This document shows, one piece after another, positions 1 through 6,860 of a stretch of DNA of 64,000 bases; positions within the stretch are counted from its first letter, which is position 1; every line of letters begins with the position of its first letter. The stretch covers positions 2,852,001 to 2,916,000 of the forward strand of contig CP016836.1 of assembly GCA_002240395.1 (NCBI GenBank), given 5' to 3'. The position numbers and the translations under genes are program-made. The notes below the pieces were generated by a model. The model saw only the letters and a list, made by a program, of their open reading frames with translations. It made no database searches and was not told the DNA's origin. Origin of the DNA: Xanthomonas citri pv. mangiferaeindicae (GTDB taxonomy: Bacteria > Pseudomonadota > Gammaproteobacteria > Xanthomonadales > Xanthomonadaceae).

Positions 1-1
1 C

Positions 2-1768
2 GCGCAGCTCAACCCGGTCGATGGCCGCGGCGTCTACCTGCCATCGACCCCGCCGATCGGCGACACCGCGCTGGCCGGGCTGCACATCTGGAAGGCCAAC
101 GACGTCATCGTCGACGCGCTGCGTGCACAGGGCAGCCTGCTGGCGCTCGCGAAGCTCGAACACAGCTACCCGCACTGCTGGCGCCACAAGACGCCGATCG
201 CGTTCCGCGCCACCCCGCAGTGGTTCATCTCGATGGAGCAGGGCGGGCTGCGCGCCGATGCGCTCAAAGCGATCGAGGGCGTGACCTGGTACCCGGCCTG
301 GGGCCAGGCGCGCATTGCCGGCATGGTCGAGGGCCGCCCGGACTGGACGATCTCGCGCCAGCGCACCTGGGGCGTGCCGATCGCGCTGTTCGTGCATCGC
401 GAAACCGGCGAACCGCATCCGCGCACGGTCGAGCTGATGCGCGCGGTCGCCGACCGCGTCGAGCAGCACGGCGTCGACATCTGGTACACGCTCGATGCGA
501 CCGAGCTGCTCGGCAGTGAGGCGGCCGACTACGACAGGATCACCGACATCCTCGATGTCTGGTTCGACTCGGGCGTCACCCACGAAGCGGTGCTGCGCGC
601 GCGCGGGTATCCCAAGCCGGCCGACCTCTACCTCGAGGGCTCGGATCAGCACCGCGGCTGGTTCCAGTCCTCGCTGCTGACCGGCGTGGCGATCGACAAG
701 GCGGCCCCGTACCGGCAGTGCCTCACGCACGGCTTCACCGTCGACGAGCACGGCCGCAAGATGTCCAAGTCGTTGGGCAACGGCATCGAGCCCCAGGACA
801 TCATGAAGACGCTGGGCGCCGACATCCTGCGCCTGTGGATCGCATCGGCCGACTACAGCAACGAGATGTCGCTGTCGCAGGAGATCCTCAAGCGCACCGC
901 CGACGCCTACCGCCGCATCCGCAACACCGCGCGCTTCCTGCTCGGCAACCTCGCCGGGTTCACGCCGGCGGCCGATCTCGTCGCGCCGCAGGACATGGTC
1001 GCGCTCGATCGCTGGATCGTGCATCGCGCCGCCCAGTTGCAGGGGCGCATCGAGGATGCGTACGCGCGCTACGACTTCGCCGAGATCGTCCAGGCGCTGT
1101 CGAACTTCTGCAGCGTCGACCTGGGCTCGCTCTACCTCGACGTGACCAAGGACCGCCTGTACACGATGCCTGAGCACTCGGTCGGGCGGCGCAGCGCGCA
1201 GACCGCGATGTACCACATCGCCGAGGCCTTCGTGCGCTGGATCGCGCCGGTGCTCAGCTTCACCGCCGACGAAATGTGGGGCTATCTGCCCGCGCCGGCG
1301 CAGGGCACGCGCGAAGCCAATGTGCAGTTCGCGACCTGGTACACGGGCCTGACCCTGCTCGATGGCGACGCCGACTGGGGGCCGCAGGACTTCGAGCGCG
1401 TGTTGGAACTGCGCGAGCGCGTGGCCAAAGTGCTTGAGCCGATGCGTGCCAGCGGCGAGATCGGCGCCGCACTCGATGCCGAGATCGAACTGCGCTGTGG
1501 CGTCTCGGATGCCAACTGGCTCTCGCCGGTGGTCGACGAACTGCGCTTCCTGCTGATCAGCGGCGACGTCACAATCGTCGACGCCGGCGACGCGACCACG
1601 ATCGGCGTGTCGGCGCGCGCGACCGACAAGCCCAAGTGCGTGCGCTGCTGGCAGCGCCGCGCCGATGTCGGCGCGCACGCCGAGCACGCAGGGCTGTGCG
1701 GCCGCTGCGTGGAGAACATCGTGACCGACGGCCGCGATGGCGGCGGCGAGACCCGGAGGTGGTTCTGA
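2..1768 (+). CDS. ileS: Isoleucyl-tRNA synthetase, C-terminal part (5' end outside window)
   Basis: This is a class I aminoacyl-tRNA synthetase that charges tRNA-Ile in the cytoplasm; about 588 residues are visible. The frame is open from base 2, so the N-terminus with the HIGH motif lies upstream. The KMSKS catalytic loop is at 758-772, followed by the anticodon-binding helical domain. The C-terminal zinc module shows CVRCWQRR near 1637 and a second LCGRC pair near 1695, as in the bacterial enzyme with a C-terminal zinc finger. The stop TGA overlaps the lspA ATG (TGATG at 1766-1770), so the two are probably translationally coupled, which is the usual ileS-lspA arrangement in proteobacteria. 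Identification is secure. Confidence 0.97.
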   Translation, partial: AQLNPVDGRGVYLPSTPPIGDTALAGLHIWKANDVIVDALRAQGSLLALAKLEHSYPHCWRHKTPIAFRATPQWFISMEQGGLRADALKAIEGVTWYPAWGQARIAGMVEGRPDWTISRQRTWGVPIALFVHRETGEPHPRTVELMRAVADRVEQHGVDIWYTLDATELLGSEAADYDRITDILDVWFDSGVTHEAVLRARGYPKPADLYLEGSDQHRGWFQSSLLTGVAIDKAAPYRQCLTHGFTVDEHGRKMSKSLGNGIEPQDIMKTLGADILRLWIASADYSNEMSLSQEILKRTADAYRRIRNTARFLLGNLAGFTPAADLVAPQDMVALDRWIVHRAAQLQGRIEDAYARYDFAEIVQALSNFCSVDLGSLYLDVTKDRLYTMPEHSVGRRSAQTAMYHIAEAFVRWIAPVLSFTADEMWGYLPAPAQGTREANVQFATWYTGLTLLDGDADWGPQDFERVLELRERVAKVLEPMRASGEIGAALDAEIELRCGVSDANWLSPVVDELRFLLISGDVTIVDAGDATTIGVSARATDKPKCVRCWQRRADVGAHAEHAGLCGRCVENIVTDGRDGGGETRRWF

Positions 1769-2256
1769 TGGCCCGTCCCGTCCCCAACGCCCTGCCGTGG
1801 CTGACGCTGTCGGTGGTGGTGATCGCACTCGACCAGTTGACCAAGTGGTGGGTGCTGACCTCGCTGCCCGAATACACCGCGATCCCGGTCATTGAAGGAT
1901 TCTGGAACTGGTACCGCACCTACAACACCGGCGCGGCGTTCAGCTTCCTGGCCGATGCTGGCGGCTGGCAGAAGTGGTTCTTCACGATTCTGGCGATCGT
2001 CATCAGTTGCGTTCTGGCTGTCTGGCTGGCCAAGACCCCGCGCCGCGATTGGCGCACCGCACTGCCGTTCGCGCTGGTGATCGGCGGCGCACTGGGCAAC
2101 GTCATCGACCGCCAGATCCATGGCCACGTGGTCGATTTCATCCAGTGGCACTGGCGCGACCACTACTGGCCAGCATTCAACCTCGCCGACGCCGCGATCG
2201 TCGGCGGCGCGATCGGCATTGCCCTGTTCGGCTTCTTTCCCGCCAAGAAGAAGTAG
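1768..2256 (+). CDS. lspA: Lipoprotein signal peptidase (signal peptidase II)
   Basis: This inner-membrane aspartyl protease cleaves the signal peptide of diacylglyceryl-modified prolipoproteins. The 162-residue product has four hydrophobic segments and both family motifs: GNVIDR with Asp114 and FNLADAAI with Asp141, the catalytic pair. The start ATG at 1768 overlaps the ileS stop; an in-frame upstream start at 1636 would only extend the protein into ileS. The basic tail FPAKKK is typical. In many proteobacteria an FKBP-type isomerase gene (fkpB) sits between lspA and ispH; here it is absent and a repeat-rich gap of 236 bases follows. Confidence 0.96.
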   Translation: MARPVPNALPWLTLSVVVIALDQLTKWWVLTSLPEYTAIPVIEGFWNWYRTYNTGAAFSFLADAGGWQKWFFTILAIVISCVLAVWLAKTPRRDWRTALPFALVIGGALGNVIDRQIHGHVVDFIQWHWRDHYWPAFNLADAAIVGGAIGIALFGFFPAKKK

Positions 2257-2268
2257 CCCCGCCTGCTT

Positions 2269-2394
2269 CGCCCCTTCCCCCGCTTGCGGGGCATTGCACC
2301 CTTTACGGGTGGAAGGCTGGGATGGGGGCGCGCTTGGTGCGCATCGGTCCGGGAGGTCGCCAGCGCAGCCAACTGCCCGGGGCGGGGGAAGGCG
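2269..2394. repeat. REP-like palindromic element
   Basis: A C-rich arm at 2269-2283 (CGCCCCTTCCCCCGC) returns in inverted orientation at 2382-2394 (GCGGGGGAAGGCG), differing by a two-base insertion. The left arm also forms a short local hairpin (CCCCGC-TT-GCGGGG), followed by GGCTGGGATGGGGG. This layout resembles the interspersed REP/BIME palindromes common in Xanthomonadaceae intergenic regions. I see only this copy in the window, so repeat status is inferred. Confidence 0.45.
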
Positions 2395-2400
2395 CTAACC

Positions 2401-2427
2401 GCGCCACGCGAACGTTCAGCGTGGCGC
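2401..2427. other. Perfect 9-bp hairpin downstream of lspA
   Basis: GCGCCACGC at 2401-2409 pairs perfectly with GCGTGGCGC at 2419-2427 around a nine-base loop. There is no U-tract on either side. It may end or stabilise the ileS-lspA transcript before the ispH promoter, or be part of the adjacent REP-like element. Confidence 0.4.
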
Positions 2428-2477
2428 AGAAGACACGCCGTCCTGCCGCCGTTCCGCTTCCGAACCGCCGCCTCCGG

Positions 2478-2483
2478 TAGACT
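2478..2483 (+). promoter_or_regulatory. Putative -10 element of ispH, close to the start codon
   Basis: TAGACT at 2478-2483 is followed by GCGCATCTC and then the ispH ATG at 2493. Transcription would begin about 2490, leaving almost no 5' leader, and there is no convincing Shine-Dalgarno sequence before the ATG. No clear -35 hexamer is visible, so this is a weak call. Confidence 0.35.
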
Positions 2484-2492
2484 GCGCATCTC

Positions 2493-3443
2493 ATGGATAT
2501 CGTCCTCGCCAACCCCCGCGGCTTCTGCGCCGGCGTCGACCGCGCGATCGAGATCGTCAAGCGCGCGATCGAGACGCTCGGCGCGCCGATCTACGTGCGC
2601 CACGAAGTCGTGCACAACCGGTTCGTGGTCGAGGACCTCAAGCGCCGCGGCGCGATCTTCGTCGAGGAACTCGACGAAGTGCCCGACGGCGTGACCGTGA
2701 TCTTCAGTGCCCACGGCGTCTCCCAGGCCGTGCGCGAGGAAGCCGCCCGGCGCCGACTCAAGGTCTTCGACGCGACCTGTCCGCTGGTGACCAAGGTGCA
2801 CTTCGAGGTTGCGCGCCATTGCCGCGCCGGCCGCGACGTGGTGCTGATCGGCCACCAGGGCCATCCCGAAGTCGAAGGCACAATGGGCCAGTGGCGCGCC
2901 GAGGCCGGCGCCGGCAGCATCTACCTCGTCGAGGACGAGGCCGATGTGGCCGCACTCGACGTCGGCCAGCCCGAGAACCTGGCCTACACGACCCAGACCA
3001 CGCTGTCGGTCGACGACACCCGCGGCGTCATCGCCGCGCTGCGCGAGAAGTTCCCGGCGATCCAGGGCCCGAAGAACGACGATATCTGCTACGCCACGCA
3101 GAACCGCCAGGACGCCGTGCGCGATCTGGCGAAGGAATGCGACCTGGTGCTGGTCGTCGGCTCGCCCAACAGCTCCAACTCCAACCGCCTGCGCGAGCTC
3201 GCCGAGCGCGACGGCGTGGAGGCCTACCTGATCGACGGCGCCGACGAGATCGACCCGCGCTGGGTCGAAGGCCGCCACCACATCGGCGTCACCGCCGGCG
3301 CCTCGGCCCCGGACGTGCTGGTGCAGGGCGTGCTCGACCGCCTGCGCGAGCTGGGGGCCAACGGCATGCGCGAGCTCGCCGGCGAGCCCGAGAGCATGGT
3401 CTTCGCCCTGCCCAAGGAACTGCGCCTGCGCCTGGTCGATTGA
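2493..3443 (+). CDS. ispH: 4-hydroxy-3-methylbut-2-enyl diphosphate reductase
   Basis: This is the last enzyme of the MEP isoprenoid pathway, a [4Fe-4S] protein that reduces HMBPP to IPP and DMAPP. The 316-residue length matches the bacterial family. The three cluster-ligand cysteines are present: Cys12 in GFCAGVDR, Cys96 in FDATCPLVTK and Cys199 in DDICYATQ. The catalytic glutamate is Glu126 in HQGHPEVEG, with His41 and His124 also in place. It follows lspA after a repeat-rich gap and probably has its own promoter. The stop codon overlaps the -35 element of the tRNA-Thr promoter. Confidence 0.97.
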   Translation: MDIVLANPRGFCAGVDRAIEIVKRAIETLGAPIYVRHEVVHNRFVVEDLKRRGAIFVEELDEVPDGVTVIFSAHGVSQAVREEAARRRLKVFDATCPLVTKVHFEVARHCRAGRDVVLIGHQGHPEVEGTMGQWRAEAGAGSIYLVEDEADVAALDVGQPENLAYTTQTTLSVDDTRGVIAALREKFPAIQGPKNDDICYATQNRQDAVRDLAKECDLVLVVGSPNSSNSNRLRELAERDGVEAYLIDGADEIDPRWVEGRHHIGVTAGASAPDVLVQGVLDRLRELGANGMRELAGEPESMVFALPKELRLRLVD

Positions 3444-3468
3444 CGGCTGGCCCGGCGCTCCCTAGAAT
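3440..3468 (+). promoter_or_regulatory. Sigma-70 promoter of tRNA-Thr
   Basis: TTGACG at 3440-3445 and TAGAAT at 3463-3468 are separated by exactly 17 bases, predicting a start near 3475, five bases before the tRNA. The -35 box contains the ispH stop codon (TGA at 3441-3443). Confidence 0.65.
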
Positions 3469-3479
3469 TCGCGTCCCAT

Positions 3480-3555
3480 GCCGGAATAGCTCAGTTGGTA
3501 GAGCGGCGCATTCGTAATGCGTAGGTCGTAGGTTCGATTCCTATTTCCGGCACCA
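3480..3555 (+). tRNA. tRNA-Thr(CGU)
   Basis: This is a full 76-base cloverleaf. The acceptor arm GCCGGAA pairs with TTCCGGC, discriminator A is at 3552 and an encoded CCA lies at 3553-3555. The D arm is GCTC/GAGC. The anticodon stem GCGCA/TGCGT encloses the loop TTCGTAA, giving anticodon CGT, which reads ACG. The T loop is TTCGATT. It sits alone between ispH and a strong terminator, as a single-tRNA transcription unit. Confidence 0.97.
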
Positions 3556-3564
3556 GCGTCATCG

Positions 3565-3592
3565 AAAGCCCCGGCCTTGGTCGGGGCTTTTT
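3565..3592 (+). terminator. Rho-independent terminator of tRNA-Thr
   Basis: AAAGCCCCG (3565-3573) pairs with CGGGGCTTT (3582-3590), followed by further T residues. It is a perfect nine-pair stem with an eight-base loop, ten bases after the CCA end. Confidence 0.88.
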
Positions 3593-3857
3593 GTTGTGCT
3601 TGCTCCGGTCTTGCGCCTGTTGTCCAGAGCGCAGTGGCGCGGCGCGATGGCGCGCAACCTGACCACAGATGACGCGTTGGATCGGTACACATGCAGACAC
3701 ACACACGCACTGCACTGCGTCCGATTTCGACACGATTGGCCCACGGTGATAGTGTCGAGCGCATCCGGCTGGTCAAGGGACAGCCATAGCAGACGCAATC
3801 TTGGCGCAGCGGCGTTGTGGCCGCTGCTGGCCGAGTGCAAGGGCGGACTCGGCTTGC
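3593..3857. other. Gap between tRNA-Thr and the ATP-grasp gene; nothing clear
   Basis: About 265 bases of lower GC than the flanks, with a short (AC)n tract near 3693-3705. It should hold the promoter of the ATP-grasp gene, but I see no convincing -35/-10 pair. Open frames on both strands here lack recognisable protein content. Confidence 0.4.
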
Positions 3858-3869
3858 AGGAGGGCGGGC

Positions 3870-4976
3870 TTGGAGACAGACGATTGGCGCGGTGCGCGCC
3901 GTGACGATGCCGCCGCGGACACGCGCCGCGTGCTGATCCACACCGTGGAAGGCGATTTCCATGCAGCCGTGGTCGGGCATGCGCTGCGGTTGCGGGGACA
4001 CGAGGTCGTGCGCTGGCGCGGCGATCACTATCCCGAGTTCAGCGCCAGCACGGTGCGCTTCGGGGGCGACGGCATGCGCGGAACGCTCGTCTGCGACGGG
4101 CGCACGGTGTCGTCGGATGCGGTCGATGTGGTCTGGTATCGCCGGCGGCGTCTGGTGTCGTCGCCGGATTACGTCGACCCCCGTGATCAGGCGTTCTGCA
4201 CCGAAGAACTGCGGATGGCGGAGCGCTCGCATCCCGAAGCCTTCGCCGATGCCTTCTGGATCAACCCGCCGGCCGCGTCCCTGCTGTGCGAGGTCAAGGC
4301 GCATCAGTTCCGTCATGCGCTGGCGGCCGGCCTCACGGTGCCGCGCACATTGATCAGCAACGACCCGGTGACGATCCGGGCCTTCATCCTCGAGGTGGAG
4401 GACTGCATCTACAAGCCGCTGGGCGGCTACATCTGGAAGGAAGACGGGGCGAGCCTGAAGACCTACACCGCGAAGGTCGAGGTGAATGATCTTCCGTCCG
4501 ATGCGTTGCTGCGTGCGACGCCGGGCATCTTCCAGGAGAAGGTCGCGAAGGCCTATGAGGTCCGCGCGCAGTTCTTCGGACATAGCTGCTTTGCGATCAG
4601 GATCGACTCCAACACGCTCGAAGGCGGTGATCTGGATTGGCGACTCGATCAGAGATCGATCCGGCGTTGCGAGTCGGCGCAGTTGCCGGCCAAGGTCGAG
4701 GCGGCCTGCATCGCGCTGATGGCGCGACTGGGCATCGTGAGCGGCGGATTCGACTTCATCGTCACGCCGGAGGGCGACTGGCAGTTTCTGGAGGTCAATG
4801 AGGCGGGCCAGTTCTTCTTCATCGAGTCCTGGTGCCCGGATCTGCCGGTGCTCGATGCGTTCTGCCAATTCATCGAAACCGCGCGTGCGGATTTCAGGTA
4901 TTTGGCACCCGGGAAGCCGACAACTTTGACGCAGGCCACGGTTTCGGCCCACGCGCACGGGCTAATCTCGAAATGA
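3870..4976 (+). CDS. ATP-grasp peptide ligase, graspetide (MvdC/MvdD-like) type
   Basis: This is a 368-residue ATP-grasp enzyme of the type that installs ester or amide cross-links in microviridin-like RiPPs (graspetides). The start is a TTG at 3870, chosen because a perfect AGGAGG lies at 3858-3863 with six-base spacing. A pre-ATP-grasp domain (about residues 20-130) has the WYRRRR stretch (89-94) and WINP (130-133). The ATP-grasp core follows: Lys143, TLISNDP (160-166), YKP with Lys182, Arg232 in VRAQFFG, FDF (294-296), and the metal-binding EVNEAGQF (308-315). The SNDP and EVNxxGQF signatures match MvdD-like ligases better than RimK or D-Ala ligases. A small precursor-like peptide follows 110 bases downstream on the same strand. 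Substrate and product are inferred. Confidence 0.85.
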   Translation: METDDWRGARRDDAAADTRRVLIHTVEGDFHAAVVGHALRLRGHEVVRWRGDHYPEFSASTVRFGGDGMRGTLVCDGRTVSSDAVDVVWYRRRRLVSSPDYVDPRDQAFCTEELRMAERSHPEAFADAFWINPPAASLLCEVKAHQFRHALAAGLTVPRTLISNDPVTIRAFILEVEDCIYKPLGGYIWKEDGASLKTYTAKVEVNDLPSDALLRATPGIFQEKVAKAYEVRAQFFGHSCFAIRIDSNTLEGGDLDWRLDQRSIRRCESAQLPAKVEAACIALMARLGIVSGGFDFIVTPEGDWQFLEVNEAGQFFFIESWCPDLPVLDAFCQFIETARADFRYLAPGKPTTLTQATVSAHAHGLISK

Positions 4977-5086
4977 CTTTCGCAGTCCAAGGATCGCAGG
5001 AGCCGCTCAGCGCGGCCTCTTTCGATGTCGCGGCGGTACGTCGTGGCAATGATGTGATGTGTCCCATCCAATCATGAGGAGTGGTT

Positions 5087-5281
5087 ATGTCCAGGAAGTC
5101 CGAAGAGCGTACGGCCGCGGCCGTGGAAGGCCGGGTGTTGGCGCGTGTGCTGTCCCGCGAGGAAATTGCGCACGTCAGTGGCGGGGCTGGCCCGTTGGCC
5201 GAACCGACCGATTCGTGGGTCGACCAGGGCACCTGCACGCCCAAGAGCGATCCGCCGTTGGTGTCGGATCCGCATCTGTGA
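5087..5281 (+). CDS. Putative RiPP precursor peptide with double-glycine leader
   Basis: A 64-residue peptide starting at ATG 5087, with AGGAG at 5077-5081; a GTG six bases upstream is less well placed. The leader (1-33) is charged and helical-looking and ends LSREEIAHVSGG. This is the L-S-x-E-E-I/L-x-x-V-S-G-G pattern of double-glycine leaders cut by C39-type peptidases. The presumed core (34-64) is Pro- and Asp-rich, with nucleophiles Thr41, Ser43, Thr49, Thr51, Lys53, Ser54 and Ser60, acids Glu39, Asp42, Asp46, Asp55 and Asp61, and one Cys50. That mix suits ester or amide closure by the upstream ATP-grasp ligase. No C39 exporter is visible nearby. Function is inferred from leader and position. 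Confidence 0.72.
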   Translation: MSRKSEERTAAAVEGRVLARVLSREEIAHVSGGAGPLAEPTDSWVDQGTCTPKSDPPLVSDPHL

Positions 5282-5373
5282 GTCCATCGTGCGTGCGCGT
5301 CTGACGATTTCGCGGGCGCCTATCCTGGCGGCGATCCAATCGTCGCCGGGGTTTTATGGTCTGGAGTAATGGC

Positions 5374-6078
5374 ATGCAGGCGCGTCTTGCGGGGGCGTTG
5401 CTGGTGTTGGCCTGCGATGCCGCACTGGCCGCGACGGGGACGCCATCGCCGTCGGATCCCTATATCGAGTTCCTGTGGTCCAAGACGCCCGAGGGCGCGC
5501 TGGCCAGACAGGAAACGCGTTCGTTCGTGCTCGGCGAGCGCTTCGGGCACCAAGTCTGCGTCGCGGTGCTCGATGCCGACGCCAAGACATCGGGGCTGAC
5601 GATCGAGATGCGTGACACGGCGGGGCGCGTGGTCGCGCAGCAGGCGCATCCGGATTTCGATGGCAGCAAGCGCTGCTTTCCTGCGCAATTGCCGCCGGAC
5701 GCGATGCCAGGGAGGTGGCGTGTGGTGGTCTACCTGGATGGCGCTGCGGCGCCGGCCGGCACCCGCGAAGTCGAGGTGTATCCGACGCTCGATGCGCTGA
5801 TCGCTGCCACGCCCCAGGACATGCCCTATGTGCTGGGGCGTCCCAACTACGACGCGACGATCGCGCCCGAAGCGTTTGTCGGTGAGCTGGCCTGGGTCAT
5901 GCACATCGCGCCTGACGGCAGCGTCGACCGGGTGGAGATCGAGCGTGCCGAGGGCATTGGTCTGAAGATCCGCGATCGCGCCATTCGTGCCGGCGAGATC
6001 TCGCTGTTTCCGCCGCGCTCGGGGCCCGACTCGACTTCGACCTTTCGTCGGCAGCTGTCGTTCCGGAACGACGAGTAG
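5374..6078 (+). CDS. Secreted protein with TonB C-terminal-like domain (paralogue of the gene at 14910-15614)
   Basis: I do not recognise a named family. The start ATG 5374 has GGAG at 5363-5366; an earlier ATG at 5356 would add six residues. Residues 1-20 form a signal peptide ending ALAA. The mature part carries IEFLW (31-35) and two cysteines (62 and 101) that could pair. The C-terminal third (VGELAWVMHIAPDGSVDRV and on) looks like the TonB C-terminal fold (V-x-h-x-DG-x-V). It has exactly the same length (234 residues), Cys62 and motif order as the minus-strand gene at 14910-15614. It lies 92 bases after the precursor-like peptide, so it may be co-transcribed with the ATP-grasp cluster, but a direct role there is unproven. 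Confidence 0.7.
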   Translation: MQARLAGALLVLACDAALAATGTPSPSDPYIEFLWSKTPEGALARQETRSFVLGERFGHQVCVAVLDADAKTSGLTIEMRDTAGRVVAQQAHPDFDGSKRCFPAQLPPDAMPGRWRVVVYLDGAAAPAGTREVEVYPTLDALIAATPQDMPYVLGRPNYDATIAPEAFVGELAWVMHIAPDGSVDRVEIERAEGIGLKIRDRAIRAGEISLFPPRSGPDSTSTFRRQLSFRNDE

Positions 6079-6268
6079 CCAATCTCTCTGGCGCACGGGC
6101 AGGCTGCTTGAGGCGTCGTCGCCACGTCCGCCGCAGTTTCCGCGCAGCATCGCAGATGCAGTCGCCGAGCCGGGATGCCCACGGTGCCCAAGGTCAGCGG
6201 CATCGGGTCGCATTCCCTGTATCGGCCGGCGCCGCGACAATGCGCAACCTGTCCACGTCTTCGCCGAG

Positions 6269-6844
6269 ATGATTCGTTCCCTGTACCTCGCCGGACCCGA
6301 CGTGTTCCGGCCCGATGCCCGCGCGCGCGGGCTCGAGCTCAAGGCGCTGTGCGCGCGCTTCGGCATCGAGGGCTTGTATCCGCTCGATCAGGACGTGCCG
6401 GCGACGCTTGTCGATCCGGGCGAGCAGGCGCGGTGGATTTACCGGGCCAACATCGGCCTGATCGAGCGCGCCGATGCGGTGCTCGCCAACCTGGATTTCT
6501 TCCGCGGGCCGGAGCCCGACAGCGGCACCTGCTTCGAGGTCGGCTATGCGGTCGCGCGCGGCAAGCCGGTGTACGGCTATATCCCCGAGGGCGGCACGCT
6601 GGCCCAGCGCATCCGCCAGCGCCATCCCGAGGCGATCGGACCTGACGGCGTGCTCGATGTGCACGGCTGGAATATCGAAGAGTTCGGGCTGCCGCTGAAC
6701 CTGATGCTGTCGGTGCCGGCACCGCTGGTGGTCGGCGATGCGGCGATGGCGTTGGCGCAGTTGACGCGTCGCGGCGAGACGCCGCTGATGCCGGCGGAGG
6801 CGCCACGCGCGTCTGAACGCCCGGGCGGCGTCACCAGTCCCTAG
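6269..6844 (+). CDS. Nucleoside 2-deoxyribosyltransferase family protein
   Basis: A 191-residue cytoplasmic protein of the NDT family, which exchanges or hydrolyses the N-glycosidic bond of deoxyribonucleosides. Visible signatures are LYLAGPDVF at the N-terminus (nucleoside-binding loop), ANLDFFRGPEPDSGTCFEVG with the catalytic Glu, and GYAVARGKPVYGY. ATG 6269 was chosen because homology-like sequence begins there; the frame is open much further upstream but that stretch overlaps the previous gene. It is a lone gene before a convergent cyclase gene and could serve deoxynucleoside salvage. The exact reaction (transferase or hydrolase) cannot be told from sequence. Confidence 0.85.
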   Translation: MIRSLYLAGPDVFRPDARARGLELKALCARFGIEGLYPLDQDVPATLVDPGEQARWIYRANIGLIERADAVLANLDFFRGPEPDSGTCFEVGYAVARGKPVYGYIPEGGTLAQRIRQRHPEAIGPDGVLDVHGWNIEEFGLPLNLMLSVPAPLVVGDAAMALAQLTRRGETPLMPAEAPRASERPGGVTSP

Positions 6845-6860
6845 GCGAATGCGCCGGGGC

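Noticed and set aside
3801..3869. Upstream extension of the ATP-grasp protein to the first ATG at 3801
   Set aside because: The extra 23 residues are arginine- and cysteine-rich noise, while the TTG at 3870 has a perfect AGGAGG at the right distance.
3870..4976. Reading the ATP-grasp gene as RimK, a carbamoyl-phosphate or a lysine-biosynthesis ligase
   Set aside because: The N-terminal WYRRRR/WINP region and TLISNDP belong to the peptide-maturase type, and the neighbour is a precursor-like peptide, not an amino-acid pathway.
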